A DNA stretch of 64,000 nucleotides. Source: Microglena sp. YARC (taxonomy: Eukaryota; Chlorophyta; Chlorophyceae; Chlamydomonadales; Chlamydomonadaceae). The notes under the pieces were generated by a model that was given only the letters and a program-made list of their open reading frames with translations, searched no databases and was not told where the DNA came from. Shown here one piece after another: positions 55,986 through 64,000 of this stretch. The translations under genes and the position numbers were made by a program. Within the stretch, counting starts at the first letter, position 1. Each line of letters begins with the position of its first letter. The stretch is from positions 41,036,655 to 41,100,654 of the forward strand of contig CM039464.1 of NCBI GenBank assembly GCA_022414725.1, read 5' to 3'.

Positions 55986-56778
55986 GGTATATGTGGGTAT
56001 TGGTGGTGGTGGGGGACCAGTTGATTGGTTGGTAGATGGTTCGTAAAATATCATGGTCTACAGAACCCAGGAGTGGCCAAGCTTGTTGATGAATGAGAAA
56101 CTTGTGCAGAACATGAGAACACACTTGTATTATTTCAACCATGTCAATTTCCTGCAGTGGGTGTAGGTGGGTGCGGTTGTTGGGCGAGGTCAGTTGGTTG
56201 GTTGGCTTGTTGGATGGGTATATTACATGGTCTACTGGACCCAGGAGTGTCCATGCGTGTTGATGACTCACAACCGCACGCACTACATGAGAACACACTT
56301 GTATTATTTCAACCATGTCAATTTCCTGCAGTGGGTGTAGGTGGGTGTTGATGGGTGCAGTGGGTATAGGTGAGTGTAGGTGGTGGGGCTGGGCCAGTTG
56401 GATGGATGGTTGGACGGTTATATTACATGGTCTACTAGACCCAGGAGTGTCCATGCGTGATGATGACTCACAACCGCTCACACACAACTTGAGAACACAC
56501 TTTCATTCTTACAAGCATGTTAGTCTCTTGCAGTGGGTATAGGTGGGTGCAGTTGGTTGGATGGTTGGGTGGTTATATTACATGGTCTACTGGATCCAGG
56601 AGTGGCTATGCGTGCTGGTGACTCACACCCCCACCCACAACATGAGAACACACTTTCAACCATGTCGGTCTCCTGGCGAGGGTGTAGGTTTTGGGCGGAG
56701 CCCCCCCTCCTGGGGAGCGGGAGCCCCCAGATTCACTTAATTTGCATACGGTCATGATCATTAAGTAGAGTGTCACAT

Positions 56779-57002
56779 AGCCCCGTTCGGAACGGGATGG
56801 CTCTACCGTAGAGCGATCCCGGGTCGAACGGAAGCAGGTGCAGGGTCTTATCAGGTTGCTGGTTCGAACCCCATCGAGGTCACCTGGGCCCACCCAGAGG
56901 GTCGTCGACCGGCATGGTAACTGGACTCTAGGTGTGATGTAAGCTCATCCATCGCATACTTAAGAGCCGGTTCCCTTAACCTCACGTCCTTAGATGTGCC
57001 AA
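56779..57002 (+). mobile_element. tRNA-derived SINE (family D), copy 2
   Basis: CCCCGTTCGGAACGGGATGG, CTCTACCGTAGAGC (A-box region), GCTGGTTCGAACCCC (B box, about 56867-56881), GGTCGTCGACCGGCATGG. Flanks AGTGTCACAT (56769-56778) and AGTGTGACAT (57003-57012) form a 10-bp target duplication with one mismatch. Confidence 0.88.
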
Positions 57003-57083
57003 AGTGTGACATATCTTTGAAGTTCAGATATGTTTGTATTTGTCTTTATTTAGAGTGTCACATACATAATATATGCTCATATA

Positions 57084-57459
57084 TAGGGAGCGGCAGGTAG
57101 CCCTAACCGCGGCCAAAAGTAGGACTAATAGTCCTAATAGCTGGGTTGGTCCTAATAGCTGGGAGCTAACTTAGCCACATGTAGCCATTAAAAATCTTAC
57201 CATGAGAAAGGCTGGGTCGCGACAGGCTCCGAGTTACCTTGCTGTATGAACGGAATCACGCTTCGCGAATGCGAAATTCGGATTCCTTGTGAAAAGCTAT
57301 GCAAAATCGGTACCAAAGTCGGTTCCAAATAGCAACTTCGTGGACAAGTTGCCGACATTGATAGCTCGAAACCAGCTATGCGAGCACGGCAGGCAGCGCT
57401 AGGTAGCGCGAGTAGCGCTAGGTAACGCTACCCAGCTACCCCCCCCCTGCCGCTCCCTA
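57084..57459. mobile_element. hAT-type MITE with TAGGGAGCGG termini
   Basis: 376 bp. Inverted termini TAGGGAGCGGCAGG / CCTGCCGCTCCCTA (14 bp, perfect) and a perfect 8-bp duplication CTCATATA (57076-57083, 57460-57467). The interior shows GCGCTAGGTAGCGCGAGTAG subrepeats. A different family from the CAGGG MITEs. No transposase. Confidence 0.92.
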
Positions 57460-57469
57460 CTCATATACA

Positions 57470-57990
57470 GAACATACATAGACACCACCAGCGGGGGAGC
57501 TTCCAGGCTCTGTGTTGTTGTTCTTGCACATGCAACCCTTGGGCCATACACATAGATCATACACTCATATACAGAACATACCTTGACACCCCTGCATGGC
57601 GGAACTTCCAAGCTATCCGTTGTTCTTCTTGCACATGCAATCCTTGGGCCATACATATAGATCATACAGTCACATACAGAACATACGGTCATAAACATGA
57701 AGCATAGTGTCACATATAGCATACGCTGTACAGAACATACATAGACAACACCGGCTGCGGAGCTTCCAAGGCTCTGTGCTGTTGTTCTTGCACATGCAAC
57801 CCTGGGTCCTGAAACAGAAAATACGCTCATACACAGAACATACGCTCATAAACATAAAGCATTGTGTCACATATAGCATACGCTCATGTACAGAACATAC
57901 ATAGACACCACCGGCTCCGGAGCTTCCAAGGCTCTGTGTTGCTGTTCTTGCACATGCAAGCCTTGAGCCCGAAACAGAACATAGGCTTGT
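57470..57990. repeat. About 155-bp tandem repeat, 4 copies
   Basis: Unit (plus): GACACCACCGGCTGCGGAGC, TTCCAAGGCTCTGTGTTGTT, GTTCTTGCACATGCAACCCT, then CATACGCTCATATACAGAAC filler. On the minus strand the conserved block reads CARTTTQSLEAPP and is followed by GTGTCTATG, so this may be one more exon-end-plus-donor array of an upstream exon; that is a guess. Fragments recur at 58260-58480 and 58690-58815. Confidence 0.7.
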
Positions 57991-58120
57991 ACACGTGGTG
58001 GGGGAAGCTAGTACCGTACACATGGTGGGGGGAAGCTAGTACCGTGCACATGGTGGGGGGAAGCTAGCACCGTGCACATGGTGGGGGGAAGCTAGTACCG
58101 AACACATGGGGGGGGGAAGC
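57990..58120. repeat. About 31-bp tandem repeat, 4-5 copies
   Basis: ACATGGTGGGGGGAAGCTAG TACCGTGC units. Confidence 0.88.
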
Positions 58121-58254
58121 TAGTACTCACAAAGCCAGTACCCACAAGCCAGATCTCCTCGGGTTTAGGGTTTAGGGTTTAGGTTATAGGGTTTAGGTTA
58201 TAGGGTTTAGGGTATAGGAGATCTGGCTTGTGGGTACTGGCTTTGTGGGTACTA
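58121..58254. repeat. Hairpin enclosing TTTAGGG telomere-type repeats
   Basis: Arms 58121-58159 and 58216-58254 are complementary over 39 bp with one mismatch (CACAAAGCCAGTACCCACAA, GCCAGATCTCCT). The 56-bp loop is TTTAGGG repeats with TTATAGGG variants. Confidence 0.93.
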
Positions 58255-58480
58255 GGATCCCCCCTCCTGTACACATAGAGCATGCGCCCATACACATAGA
58301 TCATACGCTTGTACACTGCGATTCAATAATGTCCATTGGCATTCCATGCAGCACACTCTCATTCAATGCTACACAAATAGCATGCGTTCATACACATAGA
58401 TCATGCGCTCATATACAGAACATATGGTTATATTCAAAACATACAGTAATTAACATAGAGCACACAGTCATATACAGATA

Positions 58481-58689
58481 ATGATAACGCCTGGTGGGGC
58501 GTGGTGTTAAGGGAACCCGTCGTATGCAGGTAGGGAGCAGTCTTCTACCTCAATTGGACAAGCTACCATCGCTGTTGACAACGACATGCATCGCTAAGAA
58601 TGACCGAAGGGGGTTTCAAACCCCCGACTCTTCATCCTCATAGTGATTTGGTCTACCACTAGACCAATGTATATTACTGAAAGGGGCTG
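58481..58689 (-). mobile_element. tRNA-derived SINE (family A), copy 5
   Basis: Full antisense copy: starts TAATGATAACGCCTGGTGGG, B-box complement near 58610-58625 (degraded), A-box complement GGTCTACCACTAGACCAATG at 58650-58670, ends AAAGGGGCT. Confidence 0.9.
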
Positions 58690-58892
58690 TCATATACAGA
58701 ACATACGCTAATACACAGAACATACGCTCATAAACATAAGGCATAGTGTCACATATAGCATACGCTCATGTACAGAACATACCTAGACACCACCGGCTGC
58801 AGAGCTTCCAATTTCAATTTGCGCAGGCTTCCACTGGGCTGTGGTGGTTGGGCGGGGCTAATCGGTTTCCTGCTGTGGGTGTAGGTGGTGGG

Positions 58893-59130
58893 GTGGGGCC
58901 AGTTGGTGTTGGTGGTAGTGTAGTGGTGGTGTAGTGGTGTTGGTGGTGGAGGTGATGGTGTTGGTGGTGTTGGTGGTGTAGTGTTGGTGTTGGTGGAGGT
59001 GTTGGTGTTGGTGGAGGTGTTGGTGTTGGTGGAGGTGTTGGTGTTGGTTGAGGTGTTGGTGTTGGTGTTGGTGTTGGTGGTGTAGTGTTGGTGTCGGTGG
59101 AGGTGTTGGTGTTGGTGGAGGTGGTGGTGT
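58893..59130. repeat. (GGTGTT)n-type repeat
   Basis: GTTGGTGTTGGTGGAGGT variants. Confidence 0.9.
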
Positions 59131-59239
59131 CTTTGCGCAGGCTCCCGCTGGACTGTGGTCCCCTGGATAATTGTTTTGGTAGGGCGGGGCCGCTTGGTGG
59201 GGCGGGGCCAGCTGGTTGGGCGGGGCTAATTGGTTTCCT

Positions 59240-59895
59240 GCTGTGGGTGTAGGTGGTGGGGTGGGGTCAGTCAGTTGGTTGGTTGGTTGGTTGTAGTACA
59301 TGGTCTGTGGGTGTAGGTGGTGGGTGGGTCAGTCAGTTGGTTGGTTGGTTGGTTATAGTACATGGTCTGTGGGTGTAGGTGGTGGGGTGGGGTCAGTCAG
59401 TTGGTTGATTGGTTGGTTAAAGTTCATGGTCTGTGGGTGTAGGTGGTGGGGTGGGGTCAGTCAGTTGGTTGGTTGGTTGGTTGTAGTACATGGTCTGTGG
59501 GTGTAGGTGGTGGGGTGGGGTCAGTCAGTTGGTTGGTTGGTTGGTTATAGTACATGGTCTGTGGGTGTAGGTGGTGGGGTGGGGTCAGTCAGTTGGTTGG
59601 TTGGTTGGTTAAAGTTCATGGTCTGTGGGTGTAGGTGGTGGGGTGGGGTCAGTCAGTTGGTTGGTTGGTTGGTTATAGTACATGGTCTGTGGGTGTAGGT
59701 GGTGGGGTGGGGTCAGTCAGTTGGTTGGTTGGTTGGTTATAGTACATGGTCTGTGGGTGTAGGTGGTGGGGTGGGGTCAGTTGGTTGGTTGGATGGTTGG
59801 TTATAGTACATGGTCTGTGGGTGTAGGTGGTGGGGTGGGGTCAGTCAGTTGGTTGGTCGGTTATAGTGTATGGTCTGTGGGTGTAGGTGGTGGCA
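59240..59895. repeat. 64-bp tandem repeat, about 10 copies
   Basis: Unit: GTGTAGGTGGTGGGGTGGGG, TCAGTCAGTTGGTTGGTTGG, TTGGTTATAGTACATGGTCT, GTGG. On the minus strand ACCATGTACTATAACCAACC resembles the sequence after VDHV in the exon 1 copies, so it is probably derived from the same border. Confidence 0.92.
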
Positions 59896-60157
59896 GCGGT
59901 GTGTTGGTGTTATTGGTGTTGGTGTTGGTGGTGGTGAGGGGGGCTGTGGTTCCCTGACTAAGAGCAGTTCGATGAAGTGGTAAGCATTTGTTTTCAATGA
60001 AGTGGTACGCTTCTTTCTTTTCCTGTGTGTTTGTGTTTGTATTTTTATTTTTATTGTTTTTTGTGCGTGTGTTTTTGTAATGAAGTGGTAAGCACTTTGT
60101 GTTGCGTGCGTATGCGTGTGTGTGTGTGTGTGTGTGTGTGTAATCCCCTTCCTACGC

Positions 60158-60235
60158 GTCAGGAACTGCTAGGCTACGGGAGTTCTTTAGGACATCTAGA
60201 TGTCCTGAAACTCCCGTAGCCTAGCAGTTCCTGAC
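60158..60235. repeat. 78-bp near-perfect palindrome
   Basis: GTCAGGAACTGCTAGGCTAC, GGGAGTTCTTTAGGACATCT on one side, AGATGTCCTGAAACTCCCGT, AGCCTAGCAGTTCCTGAC on the other. Two mismatches, no loop. A MITE-like foldback. Confidence 0.93.
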
Positions 60236-60243
60236 AATAATGA

Positions 60244-60382
60244 TTATCCCGGAGTGGGTGGGTTCGAATCCCGTCGGACGCAGGACGGGGGTGGAATCTT
60301 GATCAGTACTAAGTTGCCGAAAAGTAAGATCATAGTGGCACTGTCGCAGACTGCTGGGTAATTCTGTTCCACTCCGGAATAA
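60244..60382. mobile_element. Small TIR element between the palindromes
   Basis: Inverted ends TTATCCCGGAGTGG / CCACTCCGGAATAA (one mismatch), 139 bp. Contains GGGTTCGAATCCCGTC, a perfect pol III B-box word, so a tRNA-derived origin is also possible. No target duplication seen. Confidence 0.55.
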
Positions 60383-60392
60383 CGCATTAGTG

Positions 60393-60478
60393 GTCAGGAA
60401 CTGCTAGGTTACGGGAGTTCTTTAGGACATCTAGATCTAGATGTCCTAAAGAATTCCCGCAGCCTAGCAGTTCCTGAC
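60393..60478. repeat. 86-bp palindrome, second copy
   Basis: Same family as 60158-60235, with CTAGATCTAGAT at the centre (an extra 6-8 bp) and a few arm mismatches. Both are followed by AATAA. Confidence 0.92.
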
Positions 60479-60699
60479 AATAAAGTAGTCTGGATATTGT
60501 TTTACGGTTACATTTTGACAAAGTGATTTTTTTTTTGTTACATTTTGGCCAAGTGATTTTGAAGGTTACATTTTGATAATGTGACATTTTAACAATGTAA
60601 TTTTTGCTGTCACCGATTGTTTGCACTGGTCAACACTTGCCCTTGACATACAGCGCTGGACTGGAATGATTCTGAGAGGACAAGAGTGCAAGAGGGCAC

Positions 60700-60820
60700 C
60701 ATGATGGAACCGTTGTTCACAGTTGAATTATGGCACCGTTGAATTAGTCACAGTTGAATTAGTCACAGTTGAATTAGTCACAGTTGAATTAGTCACAGTT
60801 GTTCACAGTTGAATTATGGC
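60700..60820. repeat. Short AGTTGAATTAGTCAC repeats
   Basis: Five direct repeats of CACAGTTGAATTAGT / CACAGTTGAATTATG. Confidence 0.85.
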
Positions 60821-61261
60821 AACGAGCTTCTGAAAAGAACATTGACCAATAAACTTGATGCTTGGTTGAAGGTTGGTGCCTTAAAACCCCCCCCCCCCCC
60901 TCCCCCCCCACCCCCGCCTACACACCAAGCACCAACAAAATGTCAATGGGTTGACAGTTACCCCCTCCAAGCACCAAACCATCAACCAAGCACCAAGCGC
61001 CAACAAAAATTATGAATAATAACATTGATGATAATATCTGACCTGCTGCTGTCATCGAGTTTGCGCTGGTTCCCACTTGGCCCTGGACATATGGCGCTGG
61101 GCTGGGACGGTCCTGCAGGACACGTGCTTGTGCCTTGTTTCCTTTCAAGTGTTTTGACAGCCTGAAAGGGTTTAAGGTTAAGGGTTTAGGGTTTTGACAA
61201 ATCTTGAAAACATTCATGAACAAATCAAAGACATGAAAGAATAAAGGAAGATTTAGGAGGG

Positions 61262-61450
61262 AGATTTTTCCCCCGGTATATATAGCTTGCTCTACTTGTT
61301 ACCCCCGTGTTGGCCCAAATTGCCGCTGTAAATAACCCAAATATATGGTCATAAATGGCCTTCAAAAGCTATAGGAAGCTATAAGGACGCTGTCCCTGGA
61401 GGAGGCCTTATCCCATAAAGCTAAAAAAAAAACTTTCTGAATTGATACAA
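61262..61450 (-). repeat. Dispersed repeat family E, inverted copy
   Basis: GTATATATAGCTTGCTC, GTTGGCCCAAATTGCCGCTG, GGTCATAAATGGCC, GACGCTGTCCCTGGAGGAGG. The second word is shared with the 79-bp satellite. Confidence 0.65.
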
Positions 61451-61619
61451 AAATCTGGAAGGAGGTAACATATAAACAGCGAAGCAAGCAAAGATGCTTA
61501 CAATGACTTTGGGCAGCTATTCAACCTGGAGGGAGATTTAATCTGGAGCTTCCCAGTCGATGCTGCTGCAAACCCAGAAGACCCCCATATAAGCCAAATA
61601 AAAGGGGATGAAAACACTG

Positions 61620-61885
61620 TTTTATAATAATAATAATAATAATAATTCTAAATAACTATTATTATTACTCGTATTATTATTATTAATTATAATATAATAT
61701 TATTATTATATTATAATTATTATTATTATAATTATTATAATTATAATTATAATAATAATTATTATTATTAATAATATTAATATTATTATTATTATTATTA
61801 TCATTATTATTATTATTACTATTATTGTTATTATTGTCATTATTATCACGATATATTATTATTATTATTATTATTATTAATATTT
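61620..61885. repeat. (ATT)n/(TAA)n tract
   Basis: Imperfect, both orientations, so strongly self-complementary. Confidence 0.93.
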
Positions 61886-61917
61886 TCATGTACGACAACA
61901 AGTCTATCATACCTGAA

Positions 61918-62128
61918 AAGACTGGTTCTCAGCCTTCAGCCTCGAGCTTCCCAGTCGATGTTGCTGATCTTTCAGCACTAGGACCTGGATCTGCTCCTTG
62001 TCAGTAGTACCAAACAGCCTTGTCAACAGCTTATCGTCGACCATAGATTCCGATTCGGCCCTTCTGTCTGGAAAGTTGAGCTCCTCATCAGGCCTCCTGT
62101 TGTCAGAATCGGATTTGGAGAACATTGA
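61918..62128 (-). CDS. Possible exon of unknown gene
   Basis: Minus strand: after a CTTTAAG| acceptor-like site, an open frame starts at an ATG near 62125 and reads MFSKSDSDNRRPDEELNFPD, SMVDDKLLTRLFGTTDKEQI, QVLVLKDQQHRLGSSRLKAE, ending NQSFQ|GTATGA (donor at about 61910). Composition is protein-like and mixed, unlike the repeat frames. GCAGCATCGACTGGGAAGCT of its 3' part recurs at about 61549-61575, consistent with the exon-border duplication seen elsewhere. No family recognised. It could belong to the same transcript as 63667-63810 or to the 5' part of the bromodomain gene. Confidence 0.4.
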
Positions 62129-62229
62129 TATTCTTAAAGCTAAAGAGTAATAGAGCTTCCTGAATAACCTTAGGGTACCTTAAAAACTTTTACCCCCCAC
62201 ACCACCAACAACAAAAAAAACAATTGCCT

Positions 62230-62345
62230 AAATGGCTCTAAAAGGCCCTAAAAAGATATTAAACGCTCCCTGGAGAAGACTGAAGAACCATGTAGTTAGA
62301 AAAAAACACTTTCAGCTTTGAAAACCAAGTCCCGGATAAGCTCCT
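62230..62345 (-). repeat. Dispersed repeat family E fragment
   Basis: AAATGGCTCTAAAAGGCCCT, AAACGCTCCCTGGAGAAGAC and AAAAACACTTTCAGCTTTGA follow the order at 61340-61445. Confidence 0.5.
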
Positions 62346-62416
62346 GATAACCTTTAGAGTACCTTTTAAAACATTAGGTTCTTAGAAATTTTAGTGGTAC
62401 CTGGTATTTATAATCT

Positions 62417-62515
62417 AATGATAACGCCTGGTGGGGCGTGGTGTTAAGGGACCCCGTCGTACGCGGGTGGGGAGCGGTCTCCTACCTCAACTGGACAAGC
62501 TACCATCAAGAAAAA
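62417..62515 (-). mobile_element. tRNA-derived SINE (family A), copy 6, truncated
   Basis: TAATGATAACGCCTGGTGGG to GGACAAGCTACCATC; the tRNA half is missing. Confidence 0.85.
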
Positions 62516-62605
62516 GTTGAGCGGCAATACCACCTGTCGACCCATTAAATTTAAATAACCCCCAGAACTGCTGCAATGATAGGACCCTTAACCCTAACAC
62601 TTACA

Positions 62606-62815
62606 AGTTATATGCAGCGTTGCAAGCGACGCTAAAAATTGGCGGAGAGTGTTCGCAACGGAGCGACAGGTTGGCAACAGAAAGCGAGTTAGTTACTGAG
62701 ACCGCTGGCTGACATGTTAGGCTTCATCTTCTATCAGACGGTCACCAACGCACAGACATGACACATGGGTAAAACCCTGGGGGCTCCTGCCCCCTTGAAG
62801 AGGGGGGTCCGCTAA
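62606..62815 (+). mobile_element. Dispersed element family B, copy 4
   Basis: TTATATGCAGCGTTGCAAGC, GGCGGAGAGTGTTCGCAACG, GCGAGTTAGTTACTGAGACC, GCTGGCTGACATGTTAGGCT and the 3' hairpin GGGGGCTCCTGCCCCCTTGA. Confidence 0.78.
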
Positions 62816-62825
62816 AAAAAACGTC

Positions 62826-63660
62826 AGTCTACTTACCCAAGGGGATCAAAAGTAACATCATAACGCAACGCTGCCTCAAATTCTTCTTGGATTTTTCTTG
62901 TAGTACTAACATGAATAGTAATAACTCTCATTATTTCTTTGCTTCTTCTGAATCAAAATTAAACTAAATTAAATTGAATTGATTTAATTTAATTTAAATT
63001 AAAGTATGAGAGACTTACCCAAGCGCAGCCAAGGGCTGCATCGAATGCCAATTGAATTACAACAAAATCAAAATTAAATTGAAATCAAATTAACTCAAAT
63101 AAAGTGTGAGAGACTTACCCAAGAGCAACAGAGCAGCAACATTGTAACGGAATTAAAACTCAATTAAATTAACTCATTTGAAGCATGAGAGACTTACCAA
63201 GGAGCAATGAGAACGGCAACATCGTTAACGCAATTAAACTGAATTAATTGAATGAATGAAAATTAAAATTAACTCAAATATAGTGTGACAGACTTAGCCC
63301 AAGAGGAACAAGAGCCCACATCGTAACGCAATTAACACTGAATTAATTAAATGAATTGAAAATTAAATTAACTCAAATAAAGTGTGACAGACTTACCCAA
63401 GAGCAACAAAGAGCAATATCGTAGCAGGACAATACATAAACTGAATTAAGTAATGAAATGAAAAATTAAATTAACTCAAATAAAGTAATGACAGGACTTA
63501 CGCAAGAGCAACAAGAGCTACATCGTAACGCAAAGCTGCCTCAGCGTCTCTTGAATTTACGTGTAGTACTAATATGCAATAGTAATGTCTCTCATTATTT
63601 CATTGCTTCTTTCATAATCAAACAAATTAATTATTAAATCAAATAATAATTAAAGTATGA
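62826..63660 (-). repeat. Array of exon ends plus GTAAGT donor, 7 extra copies
   Basis: Units of about 95-170 bp, minus strand: GCGTTACGATGTWGC.CTTGT, TGCTCTTGG|GTAAGTCTCTC, then TAATTTAATTT-rich filler. Donors near 62836, 63018, 63117, 63197, 63298 (GCTAAG, damaged), 63396 and 63500. The copies at 62836-62925 and 63500-63585 extend further upstream and include STTRKIQEEFEAALRYDV. Confidence 0.88.
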
Positions 63661-63666
63661 GGAGAC

Positions 63667-63812
63667 TTACCCAAGTGCTACTAGGGCAACATCGTAACGC
63701 AAAGCATGCCTCAGCTTCTTCTTGGAACTTTTCCTAGGTATAAGCTGCGGCACGTTTCCACTTGCATCGGATTTGATTGCTGTGTGGAAAGCACAACTCC
63801 CTGCAATCAGGG
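63667..63812 (-). CDS. Exon of unknown gene, ending in GTAAGT donor
   Basis: Acceptor-like CCCTGATTGCAG| near 63812; donor GG|GTAAGTC near 63669. Frame: SCAFHTAIKSDASGNVPQLI, then PRKSSKKKLRHALRYDVALV, ALG. No family recognised; the C-terminal part looks helical. The better array copies (EEFEAALRYDV) suggest the ancestral sequence. The same exon start (GGGAGTTGCTTTCCACACGC) recurs at 63940-63985 after ATATTTGCAG|, so both borders are duplicated. The gene probably continues beyond the window. Confidence 0.45.
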
Positions 63813-64000
63813 CATTGTGTGGGTAAGTGTGATGCGTGTGGGTGGGATGCTGTGTGTGGTGTGTGTGGGTGGGTGTGTGTGGGTGGGCGGGACAGGGGGG
63901 GGGAGGTGGAGGGGGGGTATATTCGAGGCATATTTCCACTTGCCATCGGTCTTGATTGCGTGTGGAAAGCAACTCCCCTGCAAATATTGCAAATCGGGCA

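Larger units (their letters stand above)
54640..56690 (-). repeat. Array of whole exon 1 copies, about 8
   Basis: Minus-strand units of roughly 100 coding bases, each preceded by a CACCCACTGCAG|-type acceptor and reading variants of VCSHVV..VSHQHAWTLLGPVD, i.e. bromodomain helix Z with W-T-L instead of W-P-F. The core copies are near 54800-54905, 54970-55070, 55520-55610, 55700-55795, 56055-56155, 56230-56325, 56425-56530 and 56585-56670. In place of VDPVA|GTGAG they read VDHVI and run on into TAATATAACC, so the donor is lost in this form. GC-rich repeats separate them. Confidence 0.82.

Noticed and set aside
61907..63990. Assigning the 62-64 kb exons to the bromodomain gene 5' end
   Set aside because: Same strand and upstream position fit, but no phase-compatible join to exon 1 could be shown.
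1..64000. CRISPR array or bacterial mobile defence system
   Set aside because: No array has regular unique spacers between identical repeats; all repeats are contiguous satellites or dispersed eukaryotic elements.

Overview
This window is a eukaryotic, repeat-dominated chromosome segment, not bacterial. The evidence is split coding sequence with GT/AG intron borders, a Ty1/copia element, LINE fragments with an RNase H domain, tRNA-derived SINEs, many microsatellites and large satellite arrays. An interstitial TTTAGGG tract (plant/green-algal telomere type) at 58.16-58.22 kb and the abundance of GC-rich minisatellites suggest a green alga. A prasinophyte-like genome is my guess, from general knowledge only. 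No rRNA gene, canonical tRNA gene, CRISPR array or operon is visible. Layout, left half: 0-2.7 kb holds short tandem repeats. 2.9-9.83 kb is a 5'-truncated LINE on the minus strand (RNase H plus a C-terminal Cys/His zinc knuckle), split by a degenerate copia-like element (4151-8441) with 298-bp terminal repeats and a 5-bp target duplication GCGGG. 10.17-16.56 kb is a second, decayed copia element on the plus strand, itself hit by two tRNA-derived SINEs and three hAT-type MITEs with recognisable target duplications. 16.44-17.42 kb is a minus-strand F-box/ankyrin gene with a 4-bp frameshift, running into the copia LTR. 17.5-30.7 kb is non-coding sequence with MITEs, SINEs, a LINE fragment and microsatellites. 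30.8-36.3 kb is a 79-bp satellite and 36.7-38.2 kb a 49-bp AT-rich satellite. Right half: 39-54.6 kb carries a minus-strand bromodomain gene that I assemble from five exons (about 54547-54379, 51251-51153, 49222-49088, 46784-46151, 44917-42583). Their phases fit, and exons 1-3 give a complete bromodomain of normal spacing. It resembles BET/GTE-type proteins. The main observation concerns its introns: exon-intron boundary after boundary has been amplified in tandem together with its splice site. Exon 1 copies, exon 1 donors, exon 2 acceptors, exon 3 donors (35 bp x about 19), exon 4 acceptors, exon 5 acceptors and exon 5 donors each form their own array. An independent coding fragment at 62.8-63.99 kb (minus strand) shows the same pattern with about eight copies of one exon end plus GTAAGT-like donor. 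The mechanism looks locus-independent and is the best candidate for something undescribed. 54.6-62.5 kb holds exon-derived GC-rich minisatellites, a hAT-type MITE with an 8-bp duplication, a telomere-repeat hairpin, two long palindromes and SINEs. All calls come from reading the sequence; no database search was possible.
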